The notes below the pieces were generated by a model, which was not told where the DNA came from, did not search any database, and saw nothing but the letters and a program-made list of their open reading frames with translations. DNA of 64,000 nt from NCBI GenBank assembly GCA_035578175.1, contig JAQMRL010000010.1:33984784-34048783 (forward strand), written 5' to 3'. Numbering within the stretch: the first letter of the stretch is position 1; every line of letters begins with the position of its first letter. This document shows positions 55,251 to 64,000 of the stretch, one piece after another. Source of the stretch: Catonia carolina (taxonomy: Eukaryota; Arthropoda; Insecta; Hemiptera; Achilidae). The translations under genes were made by a program, and so were the position numbers.

Positions 55251-56247
55251 TTTACACATTTTGTTTATTCCAGGCCCCTCAAAGAGTCTTGGTATTCAAA
55301 ATTTACAACTGTATAATATGTTGTCCATAAATATATATACATTTTTGTGATTTTTATTGATGCATTTTCATTAAACAGTTCAATGTTGCACAAAGACTTA
55401 CAAATCCTATACGTAATTAATGTCGTGAAACAACTACACAAAACGATGCATGACAATTTTGAATTACATGACGACCCTCTCATAAAAAAATGTGTACACT
55501 AAGCGATACCGGGTACTCAGCACAGACGTTTAAAACGCCTCTGGCCAAGGGATCTTCTTGGCCAACTGTAAGACTGTGGTGATGACTGCACGTTTTTTCA
55601 AGTAAATCAAGTTTTTGAACGTTAGCTTCACATTTAGAAATTATAGTATTAATATAATAACAGATACTAAATTTCAATTGAAAGTGTCAAAAAAGGAGAG
55701 TTGGCTTGAGGGGTTTTCATTAGACTAAATTTAGTTATGAACTCTTTTAAAATGTAACGTAACTTAGTTATACAATATATTCTTAAAAATTTTAGAGAAC
55801 ATATTAATATAAAATATTCTATTACTAACGTTCTACAGATGGAATATATAATGGCATTTCGTTGTTCAGATCATTATATTGTTGACTACATTGGGACAAT
55901 ACCTGTTGAAAAGTTTACATGTTGCAACAAGTTCCGAATCTATTGACTCTGAGTGACACGTGATCGTTGTAATAGTTGTCCTGTTATTTGTTTCACCAAA
56001 CGAATATAACATAATAGTTTCGAGCAACGAGTGACATACTGTAATGCTGGTACGATATTTGGCAATACAACATAGCATTACGTAACCTTAAACGAAATAT
56101 TTTAATTTATGTATAAATCTGTCACATATAACATTTCATATGTATCTTTTGACAGGAATATATCTAGGTTGACATTACCTTCTTATTGTTTACATTATAC
56201 ATCAAATCCATTTATACTATATATGGATAAGATGAACTAAAAAACCT
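55251..56247. other. AT-rich DNA, nothing recognised
   Basis: Lies between two parts of a Jockey-type element. No coding sequence is recognised on either strand, and I do not see the missing middle of the reverse transcriptase here. Confidence 0.4.
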
Positions 56248-56500
56248 GGTGTGAAACACTCACACAACTTTTTTCCAATCTAAATAATGTATAACCTATG
56301 TTTAAACATGAGTAAACTATTTTTAATGAAAGATATAAATTAACTTTAATCAGGAGTGAATAACAAAAAATAAAAATCAACGTCTGTTCGGCTTTATAAT
56401 ATTGAAAATAAAATTAATACTAAATTAAGCTCTGTAGAAAAAATGGATGAAATAAAAATTGTATATAAAATTTTTATAATAGCATATAAAAAAATTGTTT
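56248..56500 (-). repeat. Unclassified family C, right-end copy
   Basis: The minus strand ends in AAAGTTGTGTGAGTGTTTCA followed by CACCAG, the right terminus of family C with its hairpin. Further in it shares TTCACTCCTGATTAAAG-, TTTTCTACAGAGCTTAATTT and AAAAATTTTATATAC-like positions with 20858-21112. The 13-mer is degraded here (TTGGAAAAAAGT). Confidence 0.65.
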
Positions 56501-57139
56501 ATAAATTCGTAAGTATTTCATTAACTCCCAAATTCTAAATGAAACTTTTGTTCTAACACTTATTTATTACAATATTTATCTATCGCCATCAATTGTACAA
56601 TGTTATAATGTAGTCAATCATACAATGTTTAATGAATATTATGTTAAATAAAAAAAAAATTAACTATAGTTCAGCTGTCCTTACTTTGCTCCTTCTGTCA
56701 ACAAACCAAAGCCAGCTACTACAGGGTGTACGCTACGGTCCTCGACTTTATGGATGTAATCCTATTAAGTTTAGAATGTTTTCTTTAATTGGATTAATTT
56801 TATTGACCTAATTTTTAAAATATAATATAAATATAATGTAGTTTTTTTATTAAACTCCAAAGAGCTACTTACATTTTTTTAACATTCTTCGTCGGATCAT
56901 AACTCTAATTTACTATATATCTCGTTTTTCAGTAACAATGGTTTTTACATTTTTTTAAAAAATATTTATAACTCAAAGCTTTTAAAACTCTTTGAAAGGT
57001 TCTTCTTTTGAAATTCGGCAAATCTGGGTCATCATTTACCGCGTACAGAATTTTTTATAATATGGGAGGCTCATTATTTCGAAAAAATTGTGTACTTTTA
57101 GCTTAATGATCGGTTTTACGAATTAATCACACTAATTAC
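56501..57139. other. AT-rich DNA, nothing recognised
   Basis: No gene or repeat supported. Confidence 0.4.
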
Positions 57140-57895
57140 GTATTACACAGCGATTTTAGCGGCGGACACTTCTTCGACATGTGCCTCGGAGAAGTTACAA
57201 ATCCATCTTGACGACATTTTGTGGATGGTGTGAGAAATGGAGAATGACAATTAACGACATTAAGTCAACACACGTAACGTTTACATTAAAGAAACCAACA
57301 TGTCCAGTGGTCAGCTTGAACGGTGCAGTAATCCCGCAGAAGGACGAAGTTAAATATCTGGATTTACATTTAGATCGAAGACTCACGTGGAGAAGTAAGT
57401 CATTTATATGGACGAAACGAATGCAACTTGAGGATGAAATTACGTCAACTGTTCTGCCTCTTAGGCAGTAAGTCTCAACTCTCCCTTGAAAATAAAGTTC
57501 TCATATTACGTATTACATATTAGTACTTGAAAATAAAGTACTCATATATTACGTTTGAGTATAACGTAATACTCAAACCAGTTTGGACGTATGGGTTAGA
57601 GCTATGGGGTACAGCTAGTTTATCAAATATAGAAATACTGCGGCGCTTTCAATCAAAATACCTGAGACCAATCATTGCAGCCTCATGGTATGTAACCAAT
57701 GAAATATTACACAACGATCTAAACCTGCCCTTCATAAAAGAAGAAATTAAACAACATAGTGAAAAACATTTATAAAAACTAGAAGACCATCAGAATCCAT
57801 TAGCGATTAACCTCCTTGACAACAGCAAAGATACTTACAAACTGAAATGTTTTAAACAATTAGACTTACCTTTACGATTTTGTTAATCATTTAAA
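57140..57895 (+). pseudogene. Jockey-type reverse transcriptase, C-terminal fragment
   Basis: The + strand starts within the catalytic region (AADTSSTCASEKLQIHLDDI, where an ADDT block would be expected), then WCEKWRMTINDIKSTHVTFT, GAVIPQKDEVKYLDLHLDRR and LTW. Past a frame break and a small insertion at about 57486-57575 come NVILKPVWTYGLELWGTASL, RRFQSKYLRPIIAASWYVTN, LNLPFIKEEIKQHSEKHL, and LEDHQNPLAINLLDNS to about 57840. These blocks (KSTHVTFT, VKYL-LHLDRRLTW, KPVWTYG-LWG-AS-SNI-ILRRFQSK-LR) are typical of Jockey-clade C-termini. Several breaks make it inactive. Confidence 0.9.
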
Positions 57896-58239
57896 CTTTT
57901 TTTCTTTTCTACTTTAACTCCTCAACATCGTGATCTCATAAACGGCATCGTTATCATCTTTATCATCGTCATTGTTATCTCCAACTTCAACAACTTTGTG
58001 TTTCAAGTTGTTGATTCACAGTTTCATCAAGTTTGATTTTGTATATAATATATATATATATATATATTTTCCCCTTGAACGTTTAGTCTTTTTAAAACAC
58101 TACCAAGTGTAGTTTATATTTTACTTCTAAGGATATTACTCAAATTTTCCCATATTTGCTTAAAGTTATTGCATTTGTAAACTGATTGCAATAGAAATCC
58201 ACTGTTACAAAAAAAAACAAATTACTTATTGGTTGATCC
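57896..58239. other. AT-rich DNA with a short (AT)n run near 58041-58070
   Basis: No gene supported. The start may be the 3' untranslated part of the Jockey-type element, although no poly(A) tail is clear. Confidence 0.35.
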
Positions 58240-58330
58240 TGCCGTCCCGTTGGCGTAGTGGTTAGCGCAACTTGCTTCTACACCGGGGTTCCGGGTTTAG
58301 AGGTCAGAGATAATTCTAAACTTGTAACCA
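58240..58330 (+). mobile_element. tRNA-like SINE head
   Basis: CCGTTGGCGTAGTGGTTAGC is an excellent A-box and is followed by GCTTCTACACCGGGGTTCCG and a degraded B-box GGGTTTAGAGG. The part after it is unlike family A or B. The GTTGGCGTAGTGGTTAGCG start with CTTCTAC at the anticodon arm resembles the head of the family A copy at 42901-43078 (GGCTTCTACGCTGGGG). Confidence 0.55.
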
Positions 58331-59589
58331 CGTTTATTTATGAAAAAGAATGGAAATAAATACCGGTTTTATTGATTTATTATTCAGTACTTTAACATCA
58401 GTCATGATATGATATTATAACAGTTTTATTTATAAAAATACTAAAATATATTTAAAAGTATTTTTTGTTTAAATACTTATAAAATTATTTTGTAGTTACT
58501 TTTTAATCAGCATGTATACATTTGTAAGTAATGCGCATGCTAAGTGACGTAATTATTTGTTGATAGTAGGAGCAAACTAAGGATGGCTGGACTTTAAACA
58601 ATACACAAAAACATCTCTACGGACCGATAAATTATTGCGGACAAATTCAACCAGCTGTTTGTTTAATAAATGTAGCCTAATTTATAGATTGCTACAAGTT
58701 GATTTTATGGTAGGCACGATTATTAAAATTTTTAATAATGTATGTTTAGCCATACAATTAGCTCTGTCATAAAATTTTGAGTTGTCCTGTGTATAAAGTA
58801 TTAGTGTTAAGAAAAACAAGAGTTTTTTTCTCTTACGAGTATTTTTCTGTACGAGTATTTTTACTGAAGGTGAATTCATAAAATAGAATTAGTATTTCAG
58901 AAAATGAAATTTGTAAATCGTAATAATAACAAAAGTATTATTATAATGTCTGATGAACTCAAATGTATGTATATTCTTCAGTTCAAAAGATATAAAATTT
59001 AAAATGCCTATTCTGCAAGAAAATATTCGTAATTTATGTAGATATCTGTCAGATGAGAAAAAGAGAGTAAGTAGTGAGGGGTGAGGGGTAGTGGGAGAGA
59101 GAGTATTACATGTGAATGTGACGATAATACGTTTGTTCTGAAATAGGAATAGAATGAATGTATTCCTCTTTTGCTTTAGAATGAGGGTACATTACTCCAC
59201 AAGAAGTCAGACAGGCGTATGTAATGGATTTCATTTGTACTTCCATTGTAAATAAATTATTAGACTTCGTATTGTTGTTCACTTTTCTGAATGAAATATA
59301 ACAGAATATTATGTTATAAAATAATTTATAGAGTATGTGAAGTATTATAATACATTATATTTCCTAAGTAATTTATTTAACTATATTTTTGTGAATAGTA
59401 TCATCAAAAAAGATGAAAAAGTAGGCATAAAATTAAGCCTGTCTACTGCTAGAGAAAAACTACCATCAAAATCATTGTATTATTCAGGTCAACACCCTAA
59501 TAGCTGGTTTTTCTTTTCACTTTTAGGTTCTTCTACGTAACATGACGAGTGAACTGGTTTATTATTACTTTCCTTACTAGACTTGAAAG
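58331..59589. other. AT-rich DNA, nothing recognised
   Basis: No gene or repeat supported. A purine-rich stretch lies near 59055-59105. Confidence 0.4.
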
Positions 59590-60205
59590 TTTTCTAGGAA
59601 AAATTTAGGTCTTCCAGAGAAATCTAGGTCTTCTAGAGAAACCTTGTCTGCTAGGAGAAATCTCGTGAGAGTCTAAAATTAAAGCTGGTGTTAATGTTAA
59701 TGTTATTCTGTTCTACGAGAAATTTAGGTTTTCTAGAGAAATCTAGAGACCTTCTAAAAACGTTCTAGAGAAATCTAGGTCTTCTGGATAAACCTAGTCT
59801 GCTAGGAGAAATCTCTTGAGAGTCTAAAATTATTAAAGCTGGCGTTAATGTACGCGTAAATGTAATTCTGTTCTACGTGAAATTTAGGGTTTCTAGAGAA
59901 ACCTAGTCTTCTAGGAGAAATCTCTTGAGTGTCTGAAATTAAAGCTGGCGTTTATTTTTATGTAATTTTGTTCTAAAAGAAATCTAGAGTTTCTAGAAAA
60001 ATCTAGGTCTTCTAGATAAACCCAGTCTGCTAGGAGAAATCTCTTGAGAGTCTGAAATAAAAGCTGGCGTTATGTTAATGTAATTCTGTTGTACGAAAAA
60101 TCTAGGTTTTCTAGAGAAATCTAAAGACTTTCTGAAAACCTTCTAGAGAAACGTAGTTTTCTTGGAGAAATCTCTAGGGAGTTTGAAATTAAAGCTGGCG
60201 TTAGG
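59590..60205. repeat. Minisatellite, five variable-length units with TCTAGA-centred subrepeats
   Basis: The block AAAGCTGG(T/C)G recurs at 59681, 59835, 59941, 60060 and 60191, so unit lengths are 154, 106, 119 and 131 bases. Each unit also has TTCTGTTCTACGAGAAAT-like, one to three TTCTAGAGAAATCTAGGTCT-type subunits, and CTAGGAGAAATCTCTTGAGA followed by GTCTGAAATTA. Length differences come mainly from the number of roughly 20-base TCTAGA subunits. It has no coding frame. This is a locally grown satellite array with two levels of repetition. Confidence 0.9.
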
Positions 60206-60244
60206 CAGGTGAAATACACATATTCTCTTTAACTGTGTTCTGGT

Positions 60245-60545
60245 GAAGATTATTCGTTAAAAAGAAACGGAACTTACCAAGAAAGGTTTGATAAACCAAA
60301 TACTCATTAAAGAATCAAAGAACGGTTTAAAGATCAACTATCTTGCTTTTGCAGACAAACTAGGAATTGTTTCTGAGAACACAAAGTCAGCGCTAGAACA
60401 AATCAATGTGTTTACAGAACAAGCAGAAAAAGCAGAAGTACGAAAAATTTAACCCGTAAAAACATCAAAACACAATACCGAAAAATTGGAAAAGTTGATA
60501 TCTTCAAATACCTCTTAGAGATAAAATAACCGAAGACCAGCAAGG
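60245..60545 (+). pseudogene. Reverse transcriptase fragment of a non-LTR retrotransposon
   Basis: The + strand reads KKGLINQILIKESKNGLKIN followed by YLAFADKLGIVSENTKSALE and QINVFTEQAEKAEVRKI, stop, then in shifted frames a KT-HNTEKLEKL-IFKYL-like stretch. AFADKLGIVSE corresponds to the AFADD-x-x-I-SE catalytic block with the second Asp changed to Lys. Only about 100 residues of the palm remain. It directly follows the minisatellite. Confidence 0.75.
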
Positions 60546-60599
60546 GAAGAAAACAACTGCAGATGAAAAATCATGGACATTTTAATGGAACATTTATTG

Positions 60600-60700
60600 A
60601 CCGACTTTGTGGCTCAGTAGTTAGCGTGCTACGCCGCAAAGCGGAAGTCCCGGCATCGATTTTCAGCTGGGGCTCGAAAAATTATTAAATACCCAAACCC
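60600..60700 (+). mobile_element. tRNA-like SINE head
   Basis: CGACTTTGTGGCTCAGTAGT and TAGCGTGCTACGCCGCAAAG give an A-box and an anticodon-arm region; a B-box-like CCCGGCATCGATTTTCAGCTG follows at reduced quality. The downstream GGGGCTCGAAAAATTATTAA resembles the sequence after the head at 62415, so the two belong to one SINE family. Confidence 0.55.
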
Positions 60701-61463
60701 ACTGTTCCTTAACCCAAAGAAATCTCAAATAACCAAGATATTGAAGTGACTAAATAAATTAAGAAATCACAAACAATTGTAATATTAATTTTTATTTTGA
60801 AGAAATCTTAGTGTTGTTGTAGTTTTATTGTTATGTCATTTGGAATTCAATGAGTTTTATTTTTTAAACCGCATAAAAACGGTTTGCGAATGTTTTATGT
60901 GGTTTAATATTACCGGTATGGTTGACAAAATATTTTTAGTAAAGTTTTAGAGTTTATATCTTGGACCCTACTGTTTATTAAATCTGTCGATCAGTTAAAT
61001 AAATCCATGTTTTATTATATTTACCTCAGAATAAATCTATACAATTAAAACTTTGCATTCAATATTGTATGGTTAATTTCACATTTAAAAAATACAATTT
61101 ATTATATATTTTTTAAATTAAAATTCACACCATGATAGCAACACGTATCTGGTGTAGGTGTACTTCAATTTGTGTGTTGGTGGGCTTCTTAAAGTAAGAA
61201 GTAGGCGTTTCAGCAAGACAAATTTTCATCAATATAATACTCAGGTATAAACCCACATCGCAGTTAAACGAAAATGTTTTTACAAAAAATTCATTAGAGT
61301 TACTGTTAGACGCATTCATACATACCAATATTATCAAATAAAATGTAATTTTAAGAGGAACGCTTTTAAAAAATTAAACCAATTAAGAGACAAAAATACA
61401 TATTTTGTAGAAAACAATGTTCTGCTCTGTAATTAATTTTATTCCATTAGTCATTGATTACAT
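60701..61463. other. AT-rich DNA, nothing recognised
   Basis: No gene or repeat supported beyond the SINE head. Confidence 0.4.
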
Positions 61464-62383
61464 TATCGGGTTGATAACAAAATAACGGGAATTTTTTTTT
61501 CTTAAAAAATGTTTTTATTAAATCATCTATGTCAATTTTGTCTTCTTGAAAGTAATCCTTCTCAGATATAATACATTTGTGCCAGCGCTTTTTCCAATCT
61601 TGGAAGCACTTCTGAAACTCACTTTTTGATGTACCTTTCAGCTCCTTTAGTGATTCTGTTTTTATGCCATCAATGGTAGCAAAACGTCGTCTTTCATGGT
61701 TCTCATGGTTTTATGTTTCGTCACCTGTTATGACCGTTTGCAGAAATTCTGGATCACTGTTGACTTCATTCACCAATTCTTCGGTGATATCCACTCGACT
61801 TTCATTTTGTTCGAAATTCAGTAATATAGGAACGAACTTTGCTGCCACGTGTTACATACTAAAAAAATCCGAAAAAAATTCTTGACATGTCAATGATACA
61901 ACTTCTCTGATAGTGATCCTGCGAATTTTCAGAATCATTTCCCTCACTTCTACGACGTTGTTGTCGGTTATTGATGTGCTAGGGCGTCCAGGGCGGTCGT
62001 CATATTCAACGGTTTCACGACCATTTTTGAACCGTTTGTACCACTCGTAAACTCTTGTTTTACTCATAGTAGATTCACCAAAAGTCAACTGTCAACATTT
62101 CGAATGTGGTACTATATAATTTTTCACAAAAAAATTAAATCAAACTCTTTGATCCATTTTTTCGAAAGTAACAAATCTTCGAGCGAATGCAAACACGTGT
62201 ACTCTTTTCAGCTACTAAATATAAACTATACATTCAAAATGGCTGCAAATTCGAACATACGTTAGAAACAGGTATAGCAACAATTTGTTTTGTGTACCAA
62301 CAAGGTAAAAAAAAATTTGGAAATCGGATTAACAGAACCCGCGAAATTAAAATAATTACCGTTATTTTTTATCAAACCTCGTA
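61464..62383 (-). mobile_element. Internally deleted mariner transposon
   Basis: The right end read inward is TACGAGGTTTGATAAAAAAT, then AACGGTAATT; the left end TATCGGGTTGATAACAAAAT, then AACGGGAATT, is its decayed counterpart, with TA at both borders. The minus strand has the transposase N-terminus from about 62160 (FNFFVKNYIVPHSKC, then TFGESTMSKTRVYEWYKRFK), RPGRPSTSITDNNVVEVREM and IRRITIREV to about 61890. After a frame change come DPEFLQTVITGDET (first catalytic Asp block) and, directly after a junction near 61715, the C-terminal RRFATIDGIK, SLKELKGTSKSEFQKCF and KCIISEKDYFQED. The blocks with the second and third catalytic Asp are deleted. Its ends resemble those of 25043-25962. Confidence 0.88.
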
Positions 62384-62404
62384 CTATTTTAAAGTATTAG
62401 CAGG

Positions 62405-62510
62405 CTCTTATACACTTAAGAACGCCTCCGAGTTGGTCAGCGTGCAATGATATAAAGCGGAAGATCACGAATTCGATACCTGGCCAGGACCTGGAAATTA
62501 TTACTTGTTC
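62405..62510 (+). mobile_element. tRNA-like SINE head
   Basis: CGCCTCCGAGTTGGTCAGCG is A-box-like and GAATTCGATACCTGGCCAGG contains a box-B-like segment; GACCTGGAAATTATTACTTG follows, as in the copy near 60600. The anticodon arm is decayed. Confidence 0.5.
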
Positions 62511-62696
62511 AAATCCACTTGTATAATATGTACTTGTGTAAATGAAGATGTTATCTTCATTTAAAAATTTTAAAAATTAATTTTTTTTACATTTATTTGA
62601 ACTTGAAATTACGAAACTGGTTGGGAAATAATGTGATCCGTTTGTCAAGAATCATCTGTTATTGATGATTACACTAATAATTTAATAATGTTGTTT

Positions 62697-63065
62697 AGGT
62701 CATCAGCCGAAAAGCTGGTTTAAACCTCTAAAGGCTTTACTAAACGAGGAGTGGAGTGATTTACCATGCCTTCCTCACTGAGTGAAAGAGTATGCTCATC
62801 ATTATGCCAGGCCTTCTGAAAAGCACATATTTTCCACGCTTCAAATGACACCTTAACTTCTTGCACTACCTACTAGTTATCTTAGAAGAGATAAATCTGA
62901 CTAGCGTCTGTTACACCTCTATCTCTTCTGTTCTTAAATGCTTCAGTCTTATAATTTGCTGACCATATGATAAGAAACAGAAATATTTTTTGTAGCCCTG
63001 GAACTACTAGATCGAGCGCAAATAATTAAATACTTCACCTGCTTATTATGGGCAAAGTAATAATA
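62697..63065 (+). repeat. Dispersed repeat family D, copy 3
   Basis: Matches 23590-23965 along its whole length: GTCATCAGCCGAAAAGCTGG, CTTCCTCACTGAGTGAAAGA, TTCTTAAATGCTTCAGTC, GATAAGAAACAGAAAT and TTTTGTAGCCCTGGAACTAC. It diverges beyond about 63065. Confidence 0.8.
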
Positions 63066-63636
63066 GGACAATTTTAGTTATTTATAACTAATAATAGTAT
63101 TAGTTTTCTACAGAACAAGCAGCAGTTGTACAAATTTATTTGTATTAGTTAATAGTAAGTATTCAAAATAACAGATTTACTTTTCAGTTAATCGTCTATC
63201 ATAATTTTCACATTTCCCCTCTAAATCTTGAAACAATAAAATCATTTTATATTTCACAACTTAACATAAAAATATGAAACACTTTTGTTTTTAAAGAAAT
63301 AAGAGAACAGAAATTATGGAAAAGCAGTAATTTTTTTTAATAGTTCGAAAGGCAATAACTCTGAAAACGTTTTACTTAAATTGGATCGTAAACTTCTTAC
63401 AGGCAATAAATTGCTGTTAAAGATGCTTTTAACTTAACGTTTACTGTCGTTAAACAACATTTACTATTCGATTAAGTAATTGTGACTGTTGAGGAAAAAA
63501 CATGAAATCTATATTTATGAACTTTAATACTAGTTAAAATCGTGAAATAAAATTAAATGTATTTGTATTATTAATAGTTTCATAAATTTTAGAATAATTA
63601 ACACGTATTTTATTATGTGTAATTCTCGTTTCAATT
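63066..63636. other. AT-rich DNA, nothing recognised
   Basis: No gene or repeat supported. Confidence 0.4.
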
Positions 63637-64000
63637 TTTACTTTCTCTTGCCCTTTATGAATAAATAGGGAAGGTAAATATTGTTTTTATATAGATTTTT
63701 CGAAATCGAGTTTTTACCGGATATACACGTTTTCAAGCCCTCTGAACCCAAAAAACATGTTTTTAGTGATTATTCTGTGCGTGAACAAAATATTTAAAGA
63801 ACAGAATTGCGTACAAAGTTGAAACATAAATTAGTTACCACTACAGGACCCGACACAAACATTTCTAACAACATCGGTCAACTGGAAGTGGTAGTTTATT
63901 CCGTATTCGTGCATTTTGTCACTATTTTTGCAATTTTTTCAAAAAGGCTCCTACGATTTTCTTTAAGATCCCCTCACTTACTACATTTTTAGTGTTCTAC
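63637..64000 (+). repeat. Unclassified family C, left-end copy, runs off the window
   Basis: Begins TTTTTACTTTCTCTTGCCCT and follows 20102-20600 closely: TTTTTCGAAATCGAGTTTTT, ACCGGATATACACGTTTTCA, CTGAACCCAAAAAACATGTT, ACATCGGTCAACTGGAAGTG, AAAAAGGCTCCTACGATTTT. The TG tract is almost absent (TCTGTGCGTG), showing the ancestral short form. The right part lies beyond the window edge. Confidence 0.85.

Noticed and set aside
58240..58310. Possible tRNA gene
   Set aside because: Good A-box but degraded B-box and no closing acceptor stem.
1..64000. CRISPR array, bacterial operons, rRNA genes, LTR retrotransposons or viral insertions
   Set aside because: I looked for spaced direct repeats, clustered same-strand genes, conserved rRNA segments, long terminal direct repeats and viral polymerase motifs and saw none that stand up.

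Overview
This is an AT-rich, intron-free stretch of animal nuclear DNA, most likely from an insect. The evidence is mariner/Tc1-type DNA transposons, Jockey-type and other non-LTR retrotransposons, tRNA-derived SINEs and simple repeats, with no bacterial-style operons or ribosome binding sites. A hemipteran source is my guess from the overall repeat flavour and cannot be settled here. I find no convincing host gene. Every protein signal I can defend belongs to a mobile element, so the window looks like intergenic or intronic repeat-rich DNA.

Layout. 1-9 kb: a MITE-like element with a GGGTACCC terminal repeat (891-1629), a G-poor tract (about 2.43-2.67 kb), a fold-back element with an asymmetric arm (3317-4168), SINE pieces, a decayed transposase N-terminus (about 5340-5670), and a Tc1/mariner-type remnant (7891-8761) followed by a LINE 3' end. 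9-19 kb: SINEs, LINE tails, a complete-length but frameshifted DD34D mariner (14440-15752) and a second fragment of the same transposase type as at 5.3 kb. 19-29 kb: an unclassified repeat family with matching terminal 13-mers and a terminal hairpin (20102-21112 plus partial copies), a pogo-like MITE, a long palindrome, an internally deleted mariner (25043-25962) and a small palindromic MITE. 29-44 kb: a 5'-truncated LINE with a perfect target-site duplication, a mariner rebuilt as an inverted duplication (33941-34863), and several LINE 3' ends, one interrupted by a SINE.

45.5-48.8 kb holds the best-preserved element: a full-length single-ORF endonuclease/reverse-transcriptase retrotransposon on the minus strand, broken by one in-frame stop and flanked by a 12/13 target-site duplication. 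49-64 kb: a Tc1-like MITE, a LINE with a perfect 13-bp duplication, a cluster of four SINE copies, two pieces of a Jockey-type reverse transcriptase, a five-unit minisatellite, tRNA-like SINE heads, another internally deleted mariner, and a copy of the unclassified family running off the end.

These parts form no shared pathway. The relation between them is parasitic: non-autonomous elements (SINEs, MITEs, deleted mariners) would depend on enzymes from autonomous relatives elsewhere in the genome. The most interesting items are the inverted-duplication mariner, the unclassified family at 20.1-21.1 kb, the near-intact retrotransposon, and the recurring (GAA)n tails on different LINE families.
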